A stretch of DNA of 64,000 nt from the NCBI RefSeq assembly GCF_000336615.1, contig NZ_AOLW01000006.1, positions 248,001 to 312,000 of the forward strand. The letters are read 5' to 3'. The position numbers were made by a program, and so were the translations under genes. Of this stretch, positions 24,832 to 33,636 are shown piece by piece. Within the stretch, counting starts at the first letter, position 1, and every line of letters starts with the position of its first letter. The notes beneath the pieces were generated by a model. That model saw only the letters and a list, made by a program, of their open reading frames with translations, was not told the DNA's origin and ran no database searches. Origin of the DNA: Haloarcula amylolytica JCM 13557. GTDB lineage: Archaea > Halobacteriota > Halobacteria > Halobacteriales > Haloarculaceae.

Positions 24832-26148
24832 CTATGCTAATGCATCTGTCAGGCGTGTCCGTGCTTCCTCGAACACCGCGTCAGCGCGGTCCGCGTCACG
24901 GGCTTCGGCGGTGATCCGAACGAGCGGCTGGGTCCCACTGGCCCGCAGGAGGAACCACGCATCGCCGAGGTCGACCCGGACCCCGTCGAGCGTCGTCACG
25001 TCGTCGTAGGCGGCGGTCACTGTCTCCCGAACCCGGTCCATCACGGTTTCCTTCTGGTCGGTTTCGACGCTGTCCCGGCGGATGGGGTACTCCGGCACGT
25101 CGTCGGCGCGGTCACCCAGCGGGCGCTCGCCGTCCAGTGCCGCGGCGGTACAGGCCGCCAGCGGCCCGTCTGGACACAGCGTTCGCTCGGGCCAGATCCA
25201 CGCGCCGCTCGGCTCGCCGCCGAAGGCGACCCCGTCCTCGCTCGCGGCCTCGGCGACGTACACGTCCCCGACCGGAGTGTACTCGACGGCCACGTCGATG
25301 TCGCTGAGGTGGTCCTCGACGGCGAGGCTCGTATCGACCGGGACGGCGACCCGATCGCCCGGTGACGCCGCAGTACGGGCGAACACGGCCAGCAACACGT
25401 CGCCCGAGAGGAAGGTCCCGTCGGCCGAAACCGCCCGCATCCGGTCGGCGTCGCCGTCGTGTGCGATGCCGAGGTCGGCGTCGGATTCGGCCACCAGCGT
25501 CGCCAGGGACTCGCAGTTCTCGGCTTTCGGTTCCGAGGGGCGACCGGGAAACGCGCCGTCGGGCTGGCCGTTGAGCGTCTCGACGGAACAGCCCAGTTCG
25601 GTGAGTGCGTCGACGCTGACCCGGCCCGCGCCGTTGCCGAGGTCGACGACGACGTGGCTGTCGAGGTCCGTCTCGCCGACTTCCGCGACCAGCGCCTCGA
25701 CGTGGCGCTGGCCGGCGTCCCAGGACTCGCTGTCGCCGCTCTCGTCCCACGCCGCTGGCTGGAACGCATCCTCGTCCAGTCGCTGTTCAATCGTCTCCCG
25801 CAGGGCCGCGTCGAAGGCTTGCCCGCTGGGCTGCCAGAGCTTGATACCGTTGTCCTGGGGCGGGTTGTGGCTCGCCGTCACTGCGACGCCGGCGTCGGCG
25901 TCCTGCCACGCCACCGCCCGGCCGATAGTCGGCGTCGCCGCGCCGCCGAGGTCGACCACGTCGACGCCGCTCTCACGGAGTCCTGCCACCAGCGCCGCTT
26001 GCAAGTACTCGCCGCTCGCTCGCGGGTCCCGACCCACGACAACCCGCTCGCAGTCGATGCCAAGCGCCCGCCCCACCGAGAGCGCCACCTCGGTCGTGAC
26101 TGTCTCGCCGACGGGACCCCGAATCCCGCTCGTTCCGAACTGTGTCAT
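24832..26148 (-). CDS. glmM: Phosphohexomutase (GlmM-like)
   Basis: 438 residues from MTQFGTSGIRGPVG. The four-domain alpha-D-phosphohexomutase family is shown by the catalytic Ser loop VTASHNPPQDNG, the metal loop IAHDGDADRMR, the sugar loop FGGEPSGAW and the phosphate loop LLRASGTQPLVRI. Residues GEPSGAW and the N-terminal FGTSGIRG fit the phosphoglucosamine mutase subgroup, which makes glucosamine-1-phosphate for UDP-GlcNAc; phosphomannomutase activity cannot be excluded. A second member lies at 29122-30519. Longer start at 26184 is less likely. Confidence 0.85.
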   Translation of the reverse strand: MTQFGTSGIRGPVGETVTTEVALSVGRALGIDCERVVVGRDPRASGEYLQAALVAGLRESGVDVVDLGGAATPTIGRAVAWQDADAGVAVTASHNPPQDNGIKLWQPSGQAFDAALRETIEQRLDEDAFQPAAWDESGDSESWDAGQRHVEALVAEVGETDLDSHVVVDLGNGAGRVSVDALTELGCSVETLNGQPDGAFPGRPSEPKAENCESLATLVAESDADLGIAHDGDADRMRAVSADGTFLSGDVLLAVFARTAASPGDRVAVPVDTSLAVEDHLSDIDVAVEYTPVGDVYVAEAASEDGVAFGGEPSGAWIWPERTLCPDGPLAACTAAALDGERPLGDRADDVPEYPIRRDSVETDQKETVMDRVRETVTAAYDDVTTLDGVRVDLGDAWFLLRASGTQPLVRITAEARDADRADAVFEEARTRLTDALA

Positions 26149-26231
26149 TACTGCTCTCTGGGGCGGGCCGCCCCTAAAATCCATCCGGCATCAGACAGGT
26201 ACTGCGGGCCGGTAGTGCCGACGCCGCTCCG

Positions 26232-26408
26232 CTACTGCGTCGGCGACCACTCACAGGCGGTCCCGGTCGTCAGCCCCGCTTCGTCGATGTGAGCCGAGAG
26301 GCAGCCGTAGTTGCAGAACTGCGCTGTCGGCTTCCCGTCGGGCGTCTCGCTAACGTAGACGGGGTCGTGGTCCTCGACCGGGGAGCCACAGTACGTGCAG
26401 TCGGTCAT
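26232..26408 (-). CDS. Small treble-clef-type zinc protein
   Basis: 58 residues: CTYCGSPVEDHDPVY begins with CxxC, and FCNYGCLSAHIDEAG gives a CxxxC. Four cysteines spaced like this are common in YHS/TRASH-type metal-binding microproteins of haloarchaea. Starts at 26408; the longer frame is an antisense shadow. It is divergent from rpiA by about 60 bp and precedes glmM on the minus strand. Metal is probably zinc; role unknown. Confidence 0.7.
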   Translation of the reverse strand: MTDCTYCGSPVEDHDPVYVSETPDGKPTAQFCNYGCLSAHIDEAGLTTGTACEWSPTQ

Positions 26409-26466
26409 ACGTACGCTTGCGGCCGGGAGAACAAACGTTTTGTCCGCGTCTGTCGACCCACCGCAC

Positions 26467-27153
26467 ATGAAACAGGGCGGCTCTGATGCGGCGAAACAGG
26501 CGGCGGGGGAATCGGCGGCCGAGACCGTTGAGGACGGCATGGTCGTCGGCCTCGGCACGGGGTCGACGGCGGCCCACGCTATCCGCGCTATCGGGCGAGC
26601 GGTCGACGCAGGACTCGATGTCGTCGGCGTCCCAACGTCATTTCAGTCCCGCCAGCTGGCCCGGGACTGCGGGATTCCGCTCGCGGACCTCGACGACGTG
26701 TCGGTCGACCTCGCCATCGACGGGGCCGACGAGGTGGCCGACGGCAATCTCATCAAAGGCGGCGGCGCGGCTCACGCCCGGGAGAAGGTCGTCGACGCGA
26801 GCGCCGACCGCTTCCTCGTCGTCGCCGACCCGACGAAGGAGGCTGAGCGGCTCTCGGTGCCGGTGCCGGTCGAGGTACTTCCGATGGCCCGCTCGACGGT
26901 CGCCACGGCGGTTGCGGACTTGGACGGTGACCCGACGCTCCGGTGTGCAGAACGCAAGGACGGCCCCGTCGTCACCGACAACGGGAACCTCGTGCTCGAC
27001 TGTGATTTCGGCCCTATCGACGACCCCGCCGCGCTCGCCAGCGACCTCGCCGCACTCCCCGGTGTCGTCGAGCACGGGCTGTTCGTCGATGTGGCCGACG
27101 AAATCCACGTCGGCACTACTGACGGCGTCACCGTCCGAGCGCTATCGAAGTAG
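26467..27153 (+). CDS. rpiA: Ribose-5-phosphate isomerase A
   Basis: 228 residues. Interconverts ribose-5-phosphate and ribulose-5-phosphate, feeding nucleotide synthesis. Signatures are GLGTGSTAAHAIRA for the phosphate loop and DGADEVADGNLIKGGGAAH followed by REKVV, which carry the catalytic Asp, Glu and Lys. The Met at 26467 is chosen because the longer frame (26395) is antisense to the zinc-protein promoter. Convergent with the histone-like gene downstream. Confidence 0.95.
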   Translation: MKQGGSDAAKQAAGESAAETVEDGMVVGLGTGSTAAHAIRAIGRAVDAGLDVVGVPTSFQSRQLARDCGIPLADLDDVSVDLAIDGADEVADGNLIKGGGAAHAREKVVDASADRFLVVADPTKEAERLSVPVPVEVLPMARSTVATAVADLDGDPTLRCAERKDGPVVTDNGNLVLDCDFGPIDDPAALASDLAALPGVVEHGLFVDVADEIHVGTTDGVTVRALSK

Positions 27154-27201
27154 CTGTCGCTGGTCGGCTTGCGTCGAAAAAATACACTGCTTGAAACGAC
27201 C

Positions 27202-27369
27202 TTACAGGTCGCGCGGCTGGACCGTCTTCCGGTCGTTCTCGTCGGCTCGGCGGGCTGCGTCCTGGAGCAGCTCTTCGACTTCCTCGTCGAGTGCGTCGTA
27301 GAAGTCGGACGCTACGTTCATGTCGTTGAGCTCTTCCTTAACGGCGGCTTTGACGATTAGGTCTGCCAT
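27202..27369 (-). CDS. Histone-fold-like 55-residue protein (DUF1931/NFYB-HAP3 type)
   Basis: MADLIVKAAVKEELNDMNVA begins a 55-residue all-helical acidic protein ending KTVQPRDL. It matches the family described in haloarchaea as DUF1931 or NFYB/HAP3-like transcription factor subunit. The ending KTVQPRDL is like the loop and start of the last helix of a histone fold, which means half a fold per chain; dimerisation would be needed. A strong TATA box precedes it. Role is likely DNA binding; not shown. Confidence 0.85.
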   Translation of the reverse strand: MADLIVKAAVKEELNDMNVASDFYDALDEEVEELLQDAARRADENDRKTVQPRDL

Positions 27370-27390
27370 ACAGACGAGGTATCGACGGGG

Positions 27391-27411
27391 GTTACTTATA
27401 TACTTTCTCCA
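27391..27411 (-). promoter_or_regulatory. TATA box of the histone-fold-like gene
   Basis: On the minus strand this reads gagaaagtatataagtaac, with a BRE-like GAGAAAG followed by TATATAAG. Its centre lies about 28 bp before the AUG at 27369, consistent with a nearly leaderless transcript. 27412-27657 shows no gene; it also holds the larB promoter. Confidence 0.75.
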
Positions 27412-27657
27412 ATTAGTTCGCTCTCGACCCTATTACCGGCAGTTTGAGGCATTATACGACACATAACCCCTTATAAATCCGCATTTGTGTCCGAATAGAT
27501 CCATCAGAATACGCCATTTCGGCTGCGCCGGACGGCTATTGTCGCGTTACTCCGGTCGAGCGTCGCTCACGCGCGCTCGCACAGGTCGGCCCTGAAACGG
27601 GCGATTCGTTCGTCTCGGACCGACGGATAGGAGTGGCCGTATCACTGAATGGGTCCT

Positions 27658-28422
27658 ATGCGCGACATACTCGATTCGGTTGCGGCGGGTGACCTCTCCC
27701 CGGTAGAGGCCGAAGCGGCGCTTGCGGGCTACGCGACCAGCGGGGCCGGTCGGTTCGACGCCGCCCGGGAGGACCGTGCCGGCGTTCCTGAGGCCGTCCT
27801 TGCAGATGGGAAGACGCCGGCGGAAGTGGCGGATTTGGCGGCGACAGCTATCGAAACGACGGACCGGGCTATCGTGACGCGGCTGGATACGTCCACTGCG
27901 ACGGCCGTTCGGGAACAGTTGGACGAGACCGCTCCGGACGCGACGGTCCGGTGGGACGACCGCTCGAACTGGCTGGTGGCGACGACGCCCGCGTTCGAAC
28001 GGCCGTCGCTGGACGCGTCAGTCGGTATTGTCACCGCGGGGACCTCCGACGCCGTTCCGGCCGGTGAGGCCGCACTCATCGCCGAGGAGATGGGTGCGAC
28101 CGTGACCCGTATCGACGATGTCGGCGTCGCCAGCCTCGCCCGGACGATAGATGCGGTCGATGGCTTCCGGGACCAGGACGTCCTCATCGTCGCGGCGGGC
28201 CGCGAGGGCGCGCTCCCGACGGTCGTCGCCGGTCTCGTGGATGTCCCGGTCATCGGCCTGCCCGTCTCGACCGGCTACGGCCACGGTGGCGAGGGTGAGG
28301 CGGCCCTCTCGGGGCTGCTCCAGTCCTGCACTGCCCTCTCCGTCGTGAACATCGACGCCGGCTTCACCGCCGGGACACAGGCCGGCCTAATCGCCAGACA
28401 GCTCGACGATGCGCGCACATAG
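27658..28422 (+). CDS. larB: LarB, pyridinium-3,5-biscarboxylic acid mononucleotide synthase
   Basis: 254 residues from MRDILDSVAAGDLSPVEAE; an earlier Met three codons upstream is possible. The AIR-carboxylase-like domain shows VGIVTAGTSDAVPAGEAAL and later VAAGREGALPTVVAGLV and NIDAGFTAG. LarB carboxylates and hydrolyses nicotinic acid adenine dinucleotide in making the nickel-pincer cofactor of lactate racemase. No larA, larC or larE is in the window; lone larB genes occur in archaea. Confidence 0.9.
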   Translation: MRDILDSVAAGDLSPVEAEAALAGYATSGAGRFDAAREDRAGVPEAVLADGKTPAEVADLAATAIETTDRAIVTRLDTSTATAVREQLDETAPDATVRWDDRSNWLVATTPAFERPSLDASVGIVTAGTSDAVPAGEAALIAEEMGATVTRIDDVGVASLARTIDAVDGFRDQDVLIVAAGREGALPTVVAGLVDVPVIGLPVSTGYGHGGEGEAALSGLLQSCTALSVVNIDAGFTAGTQAGLIARQLDDART

Positions 28423-28524
28423 ACTCCCCCACAAACCGCAGGCATACCCAAGTATTTGGGTAAAGAGCTATGAGAACAACGCGCGTACGCGTATACGTCG
28501 GCGGTGGTGTCGCCGACGAACACG

Positions 28525-28674
28525 ATGCCTGAATGTGATCATTGCGGCGCGCACGTCTCAGACCAGTTCGCCCGAGTGTTCGCGGATGAACGCGGACATA
28601 TCCGGGCGTGTCCCAACTGCTCGGCGAACGCTGGCATTGCCGAGGTATCGAGAGAGCGCGCCCAAAAAGTGTGA
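28525..28674 (+). CDS. Zinc-finger microprotein (DUF7563-like), paralogue 2
   Basis: 49 residues (MPECDHCGAHVSDQFARVF). CDHCG and CPNCS form the two knuckles. It is the clear paralogue of the gene at 24567, about 4 kb away in the same direction, with the same start and ARVF block. The two may have arisen by duplication or be members of a dispersed family. A run of hydrophobic-free polar residues closes the protein. Stop overlaps nothing; the next gene starts 27 bp later. Confidence 0.75.
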   Translation: MPECDHCGAHVSDQFARVFADERGHIRACPNCSANAGIAEVSRERAQKV

Positions 28675-28701
28675 GGCCCGCTGGGCCACCAGCATCGTGC
28701 G

Positions 28702-28986
28702 ATGACTACCGCGCGGAGCCCTTACCACGTGTACGTCCTCCGCTGTAGCGACAACACGTTTTACACCGGTTACACGACCGATGTGGAGCGCCGCGTCCGC
28801 GAACACGACGCCGGCGACGGCGCGAAGTACACGCGCGGCCGAACCCCGGTCGAACTGATCCACGTCGAGCCGTTCGACTCACAGTCCGAAGCGATGAGCC
28901 GTGAGTACGAGATCAAGCAGTACTCCAGAGCACAGAAGGAACGGCTCGTCGAATCCAGCGACGCCGAAGCTGACTTCGATACCTGA
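28702..28986 (+). CDS. GIY-YIG nuclease-domain protein (UPF0213/YhbQ type)
   Basis: 94 residues of a single GIY-YIG domain: YHVYVLRCSDNTFYTGYT holds both tyrosine motifs, followed by the catalytic Arg in DVERRVREH and the Glu in the REYEIK helix. This is the small YhbQ-type group, stand-alone and without DNA-binding fusion. Family members are putative structure-specific endonucleases; the substrate is not known. Starts 27 bp after the microprotein gene. Confidence 0.9.
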   Translation: MTTARSPYHVYVLRCSDNTFYTGYTTDVERRVREHDAGDGAKYTRGRTPVELIHVEPFDSQSEAMSREYEIKQYSRAQKERLVESSDAEADFDT

Positions 28987-29121
28987 GCCGCCGAAACGAT
29001 TGAAGAATTAGCAGCGATACCGCCTCAGATGCCGAGGCTCACCTCTTCCCGTCGGTAGCCGTGAAGTGACAGTTTTGCGATGGGGCGTGATTTTTTGTCG
29101 AGGGGCTGAGAACCGCGAGAT

Positions 29122-30519
29122 ATGGACAACGACGCGGATGTCGACGCAGGTGCGATCGCCTTCGGGACGGACGGCTGGCGGGCGACGCTGGACGTGTTCA
29201 CGAAGCCGCGGATCCGGATGGTGGGACAGGCCGTCGCCACCACCCTGCAGGAACGCGGGGCAAGCGGGACCGTCGCCATCGGGTACGACGCCCGCGAAAC
29301 CTCGCCCGGGTTCGCTGACGAACTCGCACACGTCCTGCGCGCGAACGGCTTCGACGTGCTCTTGCCGGACCGGGACACACCGACGCCGATTGTCGCCTGG
29401 ACGGTGAAAGACCGCGACCTCGCAGGGGCGCTCCAGATTACGGCCAGCCACAATCCCCCGGAGTACAACGGCGTGAAGTTCATTCCCGGCGATGGGTCGC
29501 CGGCGCTGCCGGACTGGACGGCCGCCTTCGAGGAGAACCTCGCCGTGCTCGACCCGCTGCCCGAGGACGAGTGGGGCGAGCGAACGGAGGAGGACCTGAT
29601 CGGGCCGTTCCACGACCACGCGCTGGACTTCGTCGACACCGACCTCGATGGCCTGTCAGTCGCCTACGACGCGCTGTACGGGAGCGGCCGCGGCGTCACG
29701 GACGCACTGCTCGAAGCGGCCGGAGCCGAGGTGACACGCCTCAACTGCGTACAGGACCCCGACTTTGGCGGCGGGTCGCCCGAACCGTCGGCGGAGAACG
29801 CCGAGGGGCTCGTCAGCGAAGTCAGCGACGGCGACGCCACGCTGGGAATCATCAACGACGGCGACGCCGACCGCATCGGCGTCGTCACACCCGAGCGGGG
29901 CTATCTGGACCCGAACCTGTTTTTCGCCGCGATGTACGACTTCCTGCTCGAAACTGGCTCGGGCGACGTGGTTCGGACGGTCTCGACCTCTAGCATCGTC
30001 GACCGCGTCGCCGAGGCCCACGGTCAGTCCGTCCACGAGGTCGCCGTCGGCTTCAAGTGGGTCGCCGAGGCGATGGCCGAGCACGACGCGCTGTTCGGCG
30101 GCGAGGAGTCCGGCGGCTTCGGCCTGCCGGACCACCTGCGGAACAAGGACGGCGTGCTGGTGGCGCTGGTCGCCGCCGCCGCCGAACGCGAGGAACCGCT
30201 TGACGCTCGTGTCGACCGATTGCTGGACGAACACGGCGAAATCCACCAGGACCGTATCAGCGTCGACTGTCCGGACGACCGCAAGGAGTCCGTCCTCGCC
30301 GACCTCGAAACCGCACTTCCAGACACGCTGGCGGGAGTCGCTGTCGACGGCATTAACACCGTCGACGGGTTCAAAATCCGGCTCGAAGACGGGACGTGGG
30401 TGCTGGTCCGCCCGTCCGGGACGGAGCCGAAACTCCGTGTGTACGCCGAGGCGTCGAGTGCGGAGCGCGTCGAGGACCTGTTAGAGGCGGGTCGGGACCT
30501 GGTCGAGCCGCTGGTCTGA
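29122..30519 (+). CDS. Phosphohexomutase (phosphoglucomutase/phosphomannomutase)
   Basis: 465 residues. Motifs of the alpha-D-phosphohexomutases: FGTDGWRATLD at the start, QITASHNPPEYNGVKF with the phospho-serine, IINDGDADRIG for the metal, FGGEESGGFGL for the sugar and VRPSGTEPKLRVY for the phosphate. The GEESGG sugar loop favours glucose/mannose phosphates over glucosamine, unlike the GEPSG loop of the paralogue at 24832; this is inference. Convergent with the RDD gene, only 2 bp between stop codons. Confidence 0.9.
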   Translation: MDNDADVDAGAIAFGTDGWRATLDVFTKPRIRMVGQAVATTLQERGASGTVAIGYDARETSPGFADELAHVLRANGFDVLLPDRDTPTPIVAWTVKDRDLAGALQITASHNPPEYNGVKFIPGDGSPALPDWTAAFEENLAVLDPLPEDEWGERTEEDLIGPFHDHALDFVDTDLDGLSVAYDALYGSGRGVTDALLEAAGAEVTRLNCVQDPDFGGGSPEPSAENAEGLVSEVSDGDATLGIINDGDADRIGVVTPERGYLDPNLFFAAMYDFLLETGSGDVVRTVSTSSIVDRVAEAHGQSVHEVAVGFKWVAEAMAEHDALFGGEESGGFGLPDHLRNKDGVLVALVAAAAEREEPLDARVDRLLDEHGEIHQDRISVDCPDDRKESVLADLETALPDTLAGVAVDGINTVDGFKIRLEDGTWVLVRPSGTEPKLRVYAEASSAERVEDLLEAGRDLVEPLV

Positions 30520-30521
30520 CC

Positions 30522-31097
30522 TCACTTGGTTGTGCTGACGACGTACGTGCCGGCCACGCGGTCACCGAGGCGCTGTGCGTCGTCGCTCACGAACATGACG
30601 GCCGCTTCGACGAGGAGCCAACCGGCCATGAGAACGAGCGCGAAGACGAACCCGAATCCGCCGAGAATACCACCGAGCAGGAGCATGATTGGGAACGGGG
30701 CGAGCAGTACCGCCGTTCGGAGCAGGCGGTCACGCTGGCTCGGCGGCGACCCGGTCTCGTCGACGACCGCGACGTTCTGGGACCGCTTCCCGACTGTCTC
30801 GTTGGTCTCGGCGTAGTAGCCGAAGTAGTAGACGAGTACCGCGCCGATGGCGAGCCAGAGGGCGAAGTTGACGACGATACCCAGAAGCCCCGCAGCCATC
30901 ACCGATCCACCGCCCATCGCGCCCGGACTCTCGGGTGAGGCGGCGGCCATCGCGCCGACCGAGAGAACCGTGTTGAGAACGAATGTGACGAGCCACAGCC
31001 CGAACGCGACGGCGCTCAGGATGGCGAAATCGATGAGGTATGCGACGACGCGGTCGCCCCGCGCTTCGACCGCGTTTTCAGAGACAGTTGCTGACAT
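30522..31097 (-). CDS. RDD-family membrane protein
   Basis: 191 residues with four membrane helices (about 21-48, 65-88, 125-140 and 142-162). The RDD signature is EARGDRVVAYLIDFAIL near residues 11-27 with conserved Arg and Asp. Some RDD proteins are cation/proton exchangers in halophilic bacteria; here it is unproven. C-terminal part ends with VAGTYVVSTTK. The gene stands between the hexomutase (2 bp away, convergent) and the GNAT gene. Confidence 0.85.
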   Translation of the reverse strand: MSATVSENAVEARGDRVVAYLIDFAILSAVAFGLWLVTFVLNTVLSVGAMAAASPESPGAMGGGSVMAAGLLGIVVNFALWLAIGAVLVYYFGYYAETNETVGKRSQNVAVVDETGSPPSQRDRLLRTAVLLAPFPIMLLLGGILGGFGFVFALVLMAGWLLVEAAVMFVSDDAQRLGDRVAGTYVVSTTK

Positions 31098-31182
31098 CGT
31101 TTTAAAACCATTCTCGAAACTATTTAAAAAATGTTACGACGGCGTGTCAACTGTTTCCACCCTCTTTGCGCACTTGCGGCCA

Positions 31183-31566
31183 CTACTCACGCTCACCACG
31201 AAAGCGGTCGGCTTCGTCGGCGAGCGGCGTCACGTCGAACCCCAGCGCCTCGTAGAACGGCCGAACGTCAGCGTCGAACTCGGCGGTGACACAATCTCGC
31301 CGGTCGAGCGCGGCCTCGACGAGCGCCGTCCCGATACCCTGCCCGCGACGACGCCGACGGACAGCGACGGCCTCGATGTGAGTGTCGTCGAGTACGAGTG
31401 CGCCGAGGACGCGCCCGTCCGTCTCGTCGTCACCGGACACTGCGACGAGTGTGCCGCCGTCTTCAGCACCCGCTCGCACGGTTTCAACGGCTATCGAGAG
31501 GACCGCCCCGTCGAGGACATTCATGACCGCCGGTATCTCGTCGGCGTTCGCTGTGCGGACGTGCAT
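31183..31566 (-). CDS. GNAT-family N-acetyltransferase
   Basis: 127 residues with the acetyl-CoA loop AVRRRRRGQGIGTALVEAAL (R/QxxGxG/A pattern) and the C-terminal VRPFYEALGFDVTPL strand-helix. N-terminal acceptor region starts MHVRTANADEIPAVM. The substrate cannot be read from sequence. It lies 27 bp downstream of SAMP2 on the minus strand, so it may be co-transcribed with it, which makes a link to protein or SAMP acetylation worth testing. Confidence 0.85.
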   Translation of the reverse strand: MHVRTANADEIPAVMNVLDGAVLSIAVETVRAGAEDGGTLVAVSGDDETDGRVLGALVLDDTHIEAVAVRRRRRGQGIGTALVEAALDRRDCVTAEFDADVRPFYEALGFDVTPLADEADRFRGERE

Positions 31567-31593
31567 ATCTGTTAGCGGGCGCTGCTTGGCGGT

Positions 31594-31794
31594 TCAGCCG
31601 CCTTTGATGAGCCTGACGACCCGAACGTGGTCGTGCTCGACGGGCTGATCCGTCGGAACGTGCTCGCCGTCGACGAGGACTGACACCTCGTGGGGGCTCA
31701 GGTCGACCGGCGAAAGCAGGTCGGCGTAGATCGCATCCGCGTCCACCTCCAGTTCGTGGGTGTCCTCGCCGGCGATTTCGACGGTGACGTACAT
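31594..31794 (-). CDS. samp2: SAMP2, ubiquitin-like small archaeal modifier protein
   Basis: 66 residues ending in GG ([10 protein letters not shown]), with a beta-grasp fold typical of the family: [36 protein letters not shown]. It closely resembles Haloferax volcanii SAMP2, including the LSPHEV block and the C-terminal RLIKGG. SAMP2 is attached by its glycine to lysines of target proteins and also carries sulfur for tRNA thiolation, using the E1-like UbaA (not in the window). Divergent from rfcS. Confidence 0.93.
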   Translation of the reverse strand: MYVTVEIAGEDTHELEVDADAIYADLLSPVDLSPHEVSVLVDGEHVPTDQPVEHDHVRVVRLIKGG

Positions 31795-31872
31795 ACACCG
31801 ACTACTCCGCCGACGTACCTGAGACTGTCGAATCACGCGGGGTTTAAGACCGGCCCACGCTTCCCATCGTCC

Positions 31873-32850
31873 ATGAGTGAGGCCGAGTCCGAGTCGCGGG
31901 CGGGACGCGAGGAGGTCTGGATCGAGAAGTACCGCCCGCAGACGCTCGACGACGTGATGGGCCACGAGAACATCGTCGGGCGACTCAAGAGCTACGTCTC
32001 GCGCAACGACCTGAGCCACATGCTGTTTTCCGGCCCCGCGGGGACGGGGAAGACGACGTGTGCAACCGCTATCGCCCGCGAACTGTACGGCGAGGACTGG
32101 CGCGAGCACTTCCTCGAACTGAACGCCTCCGACGAGCGCGGTATCGACGTAGTCCGGGACCGCATCAAGAACTTCGCCCGGACGAGTTTCGGCGGCGTCG
32201 AATACCGTATCATCTTCCTCGACGAGGCCGACGCGCTGACCAGCGACGCCCAGTCGGCGCTGCGCCGGACGATGGAGCAGTTCTCGAACAACGTCCGCTT
32301 TATCCTCTCGTGTAACTACTCCAGCCAGATCATCGATCCGATTCAGTCCCGCTGTGCGGTCTTCCGGTTTTCCCCGCTGGCCGACGACGCCGTTGCCGAG
32401 GAAATCCGAAACATCGCCGCCGAAGAGGGCATCGAACTGACCGAGGACGGACTGGACGCGCTCGTCTACGCCGCCGACGGGGATATGCGGAAAGCCATCA
32501 ACGGCCTCCAGGCGGCCTCCGTCAGCGGTGACACAGTCGACGAGTCGGCGGTGTACGCGATCACCTCGACGGCCCGCCCGGAAGAGATCCGGACGATGGT
32601 CCAGTCGGCGCTGGACGGCGACTTCACGGCCTCCCGTGCGACCCTCGATAGACTGCTGACCGAAGAGGGTATCGCCGGCGGCGATATAATCGACCAACTG
32701 CATCGCTCCATCTGGGAGTTCGATATCGAGGACGAAGCAGCCGTCCGAGTGCTCGAACGCATCGGCGAAACCGATTATCGGATCACCCGCGGTGCGAACG
32801 AGCGCGTGCAACTCGAAGCGATGCTGGCCTCGCTCGCCCAGGGCGAGTAA
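31873..32850 (+). CDS. rfcS: Replication factor C small subunit (clamp loader)
   Basis: 325 residues of the AAA+ sliding-clamp loader that, with RfcL, puts PCNA on DNA. Walker A is [15 protein letters not shown], Walker [12 protein letters not shown], the sensor region [16 protein letters not shown] and the SRC motif Arg finger are all present. Length is normal and no intein is inserted, unlike some archaeal rfc genes. The archaellin gene downstream starts 92 bp later with its own promoter-like sequence. Confidence 0.97.
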   Translation: MSEAESESRAGREEVWIEKYRPQTLDDVMGHENIVGRLKSYVSRNDLSHMLFSGPAGTGKTTCATAIARELYGEDWREHFLELNASDERGIDVVRDRIKNFARTSFGGVEYRIIFLDEADALTSDAQSALRRTMEQFSNNVRFILSCNYSSQIIDPIQSRCAVFRFSPLADDAVAEEIRNIAAEEGIELTEDGLDALVYAADGDMRKAINGLQAASVSGDTVDESAVYAITSTARPEEIRTMVQSALDGDFTASRATLDRLLTEEGIAGGDIIDQLHRSIWEFDIEDEAAVRVLERIGETDYRITRGANERVQLEAMLASLAQGE

Positions 32851-32903
32851 GGCCGTACTACCGCTACGATCCGATTTTTCACACCTGATAACTGGCGGGT
32901 GAG

Positions 32904-32914
32904 CTTTATGATGA
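32904..32914 (+). promoter_or_regulatory. TATA-like element of the archaellin gene
   Basis: ctttatgatg lies about 32 bp before the AUG at 32943 and suits a short leader. The region between rfcS and this gene otherwise shows no feature. Confidence 0.45.
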
Positions 32915-32942
32915 AAGGAAAGTAAGAATATCAACAACTGAA

Positions 32943-33572
32943 ATGCAACGTTTACGACCATCTACGGAGGGGACGGGTGAGGACCGCGGTCAGGTCGGGA
33001 TCGGGACGCTCATCGTGTTTATCGCGATGGTGCTGGTCGCGGCAATCGCGGCGGGCGTGCTCATCAACACTGCGGGCTTCCTGCAGAGTTCCGCCCAGGC
33101 GACGGGCCAGCAGTCCAGCGATTCGACGACCAACCGCATCCAGGTTGTGGGGATTACCGGGGACCACTTCACCGACAACAGCGAGATCGGCGTGGTTGAC
33201 ATCGTCGTCAGGCGGGCACCGGGTGCAGGCAACGTCGACCTAGACAAGACGACCGTCCAGTGGATCGGTCCGAGCGGGTCGTACTACCAGCTCGCGGCTG
33301 GCGGCGCAGACGGCAACCCCGATGGGCGGTTCGCTATCTCTACCGTGCAGGACAACGACGGCTCCCAGCCGGTGCTGAACGACGTTGAAGACCGGTTCAG
33401 AATCACGCTCGACCTGGGGACCGATAATTCCGTTGGCGCTGAGCCATTCGGTGAGGAACTGCCCGAAGGAGAGACTGCGACACTCCGCATTACCTCGCCA
33501 GCCGGCGGGATGACGACCGAGGAAGTCGTCGCGCCGAAGACGCTCTCCGGGGAATCCTCTGTCACGCTCTGA
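32943..33572 (+). CDS. Archaellin (flagellin), stand-alone
   Basis: 209 residues. The class III signal is EDRG followed by [17 protein letters not shown] (cleavage after Gly16 by the prepilin peptidase), then the conserved assembly helix to about residue 50. The variable central part has [12 protein letters not shown] and ends, as in other haloarchaeal archaellins, in ...SGESSVTL. Forms the archaellum filament. No arl/fla motor or fla-assembly genes and no second archaellin follow, so it is a singleton. Haloarcula species are known to have scattered archaellin genes used as ecoparalogues. Acidic, so fits secretion to brine. Confidence 0.92.
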   Translation: MQRLRPSTEGTGEDRGQVGIGTLIVFIAMVLVAAIAAGVLINTAGFLQSSAQATGQQSSDSTTNRIQVVGITGDHFTDNSEIGVVDIVVRRAPGAGNVDLDKTTVQWIGPSGSYYQLAAGGADGNPDGRFAISTVQDNDGSQPVLNDVEDRFRITLDLGTDNSVGAEPFGEELPEGETATLRITSPAGGMTTEEVVAPKTLSGESSVTL

Positions 33573-33636
33573 CGGCCAGGGATACCGCCAGCCCCTTCGG
33601 AACAGTTTTAGGCGAACGTGGGCCAACTGAACACCA

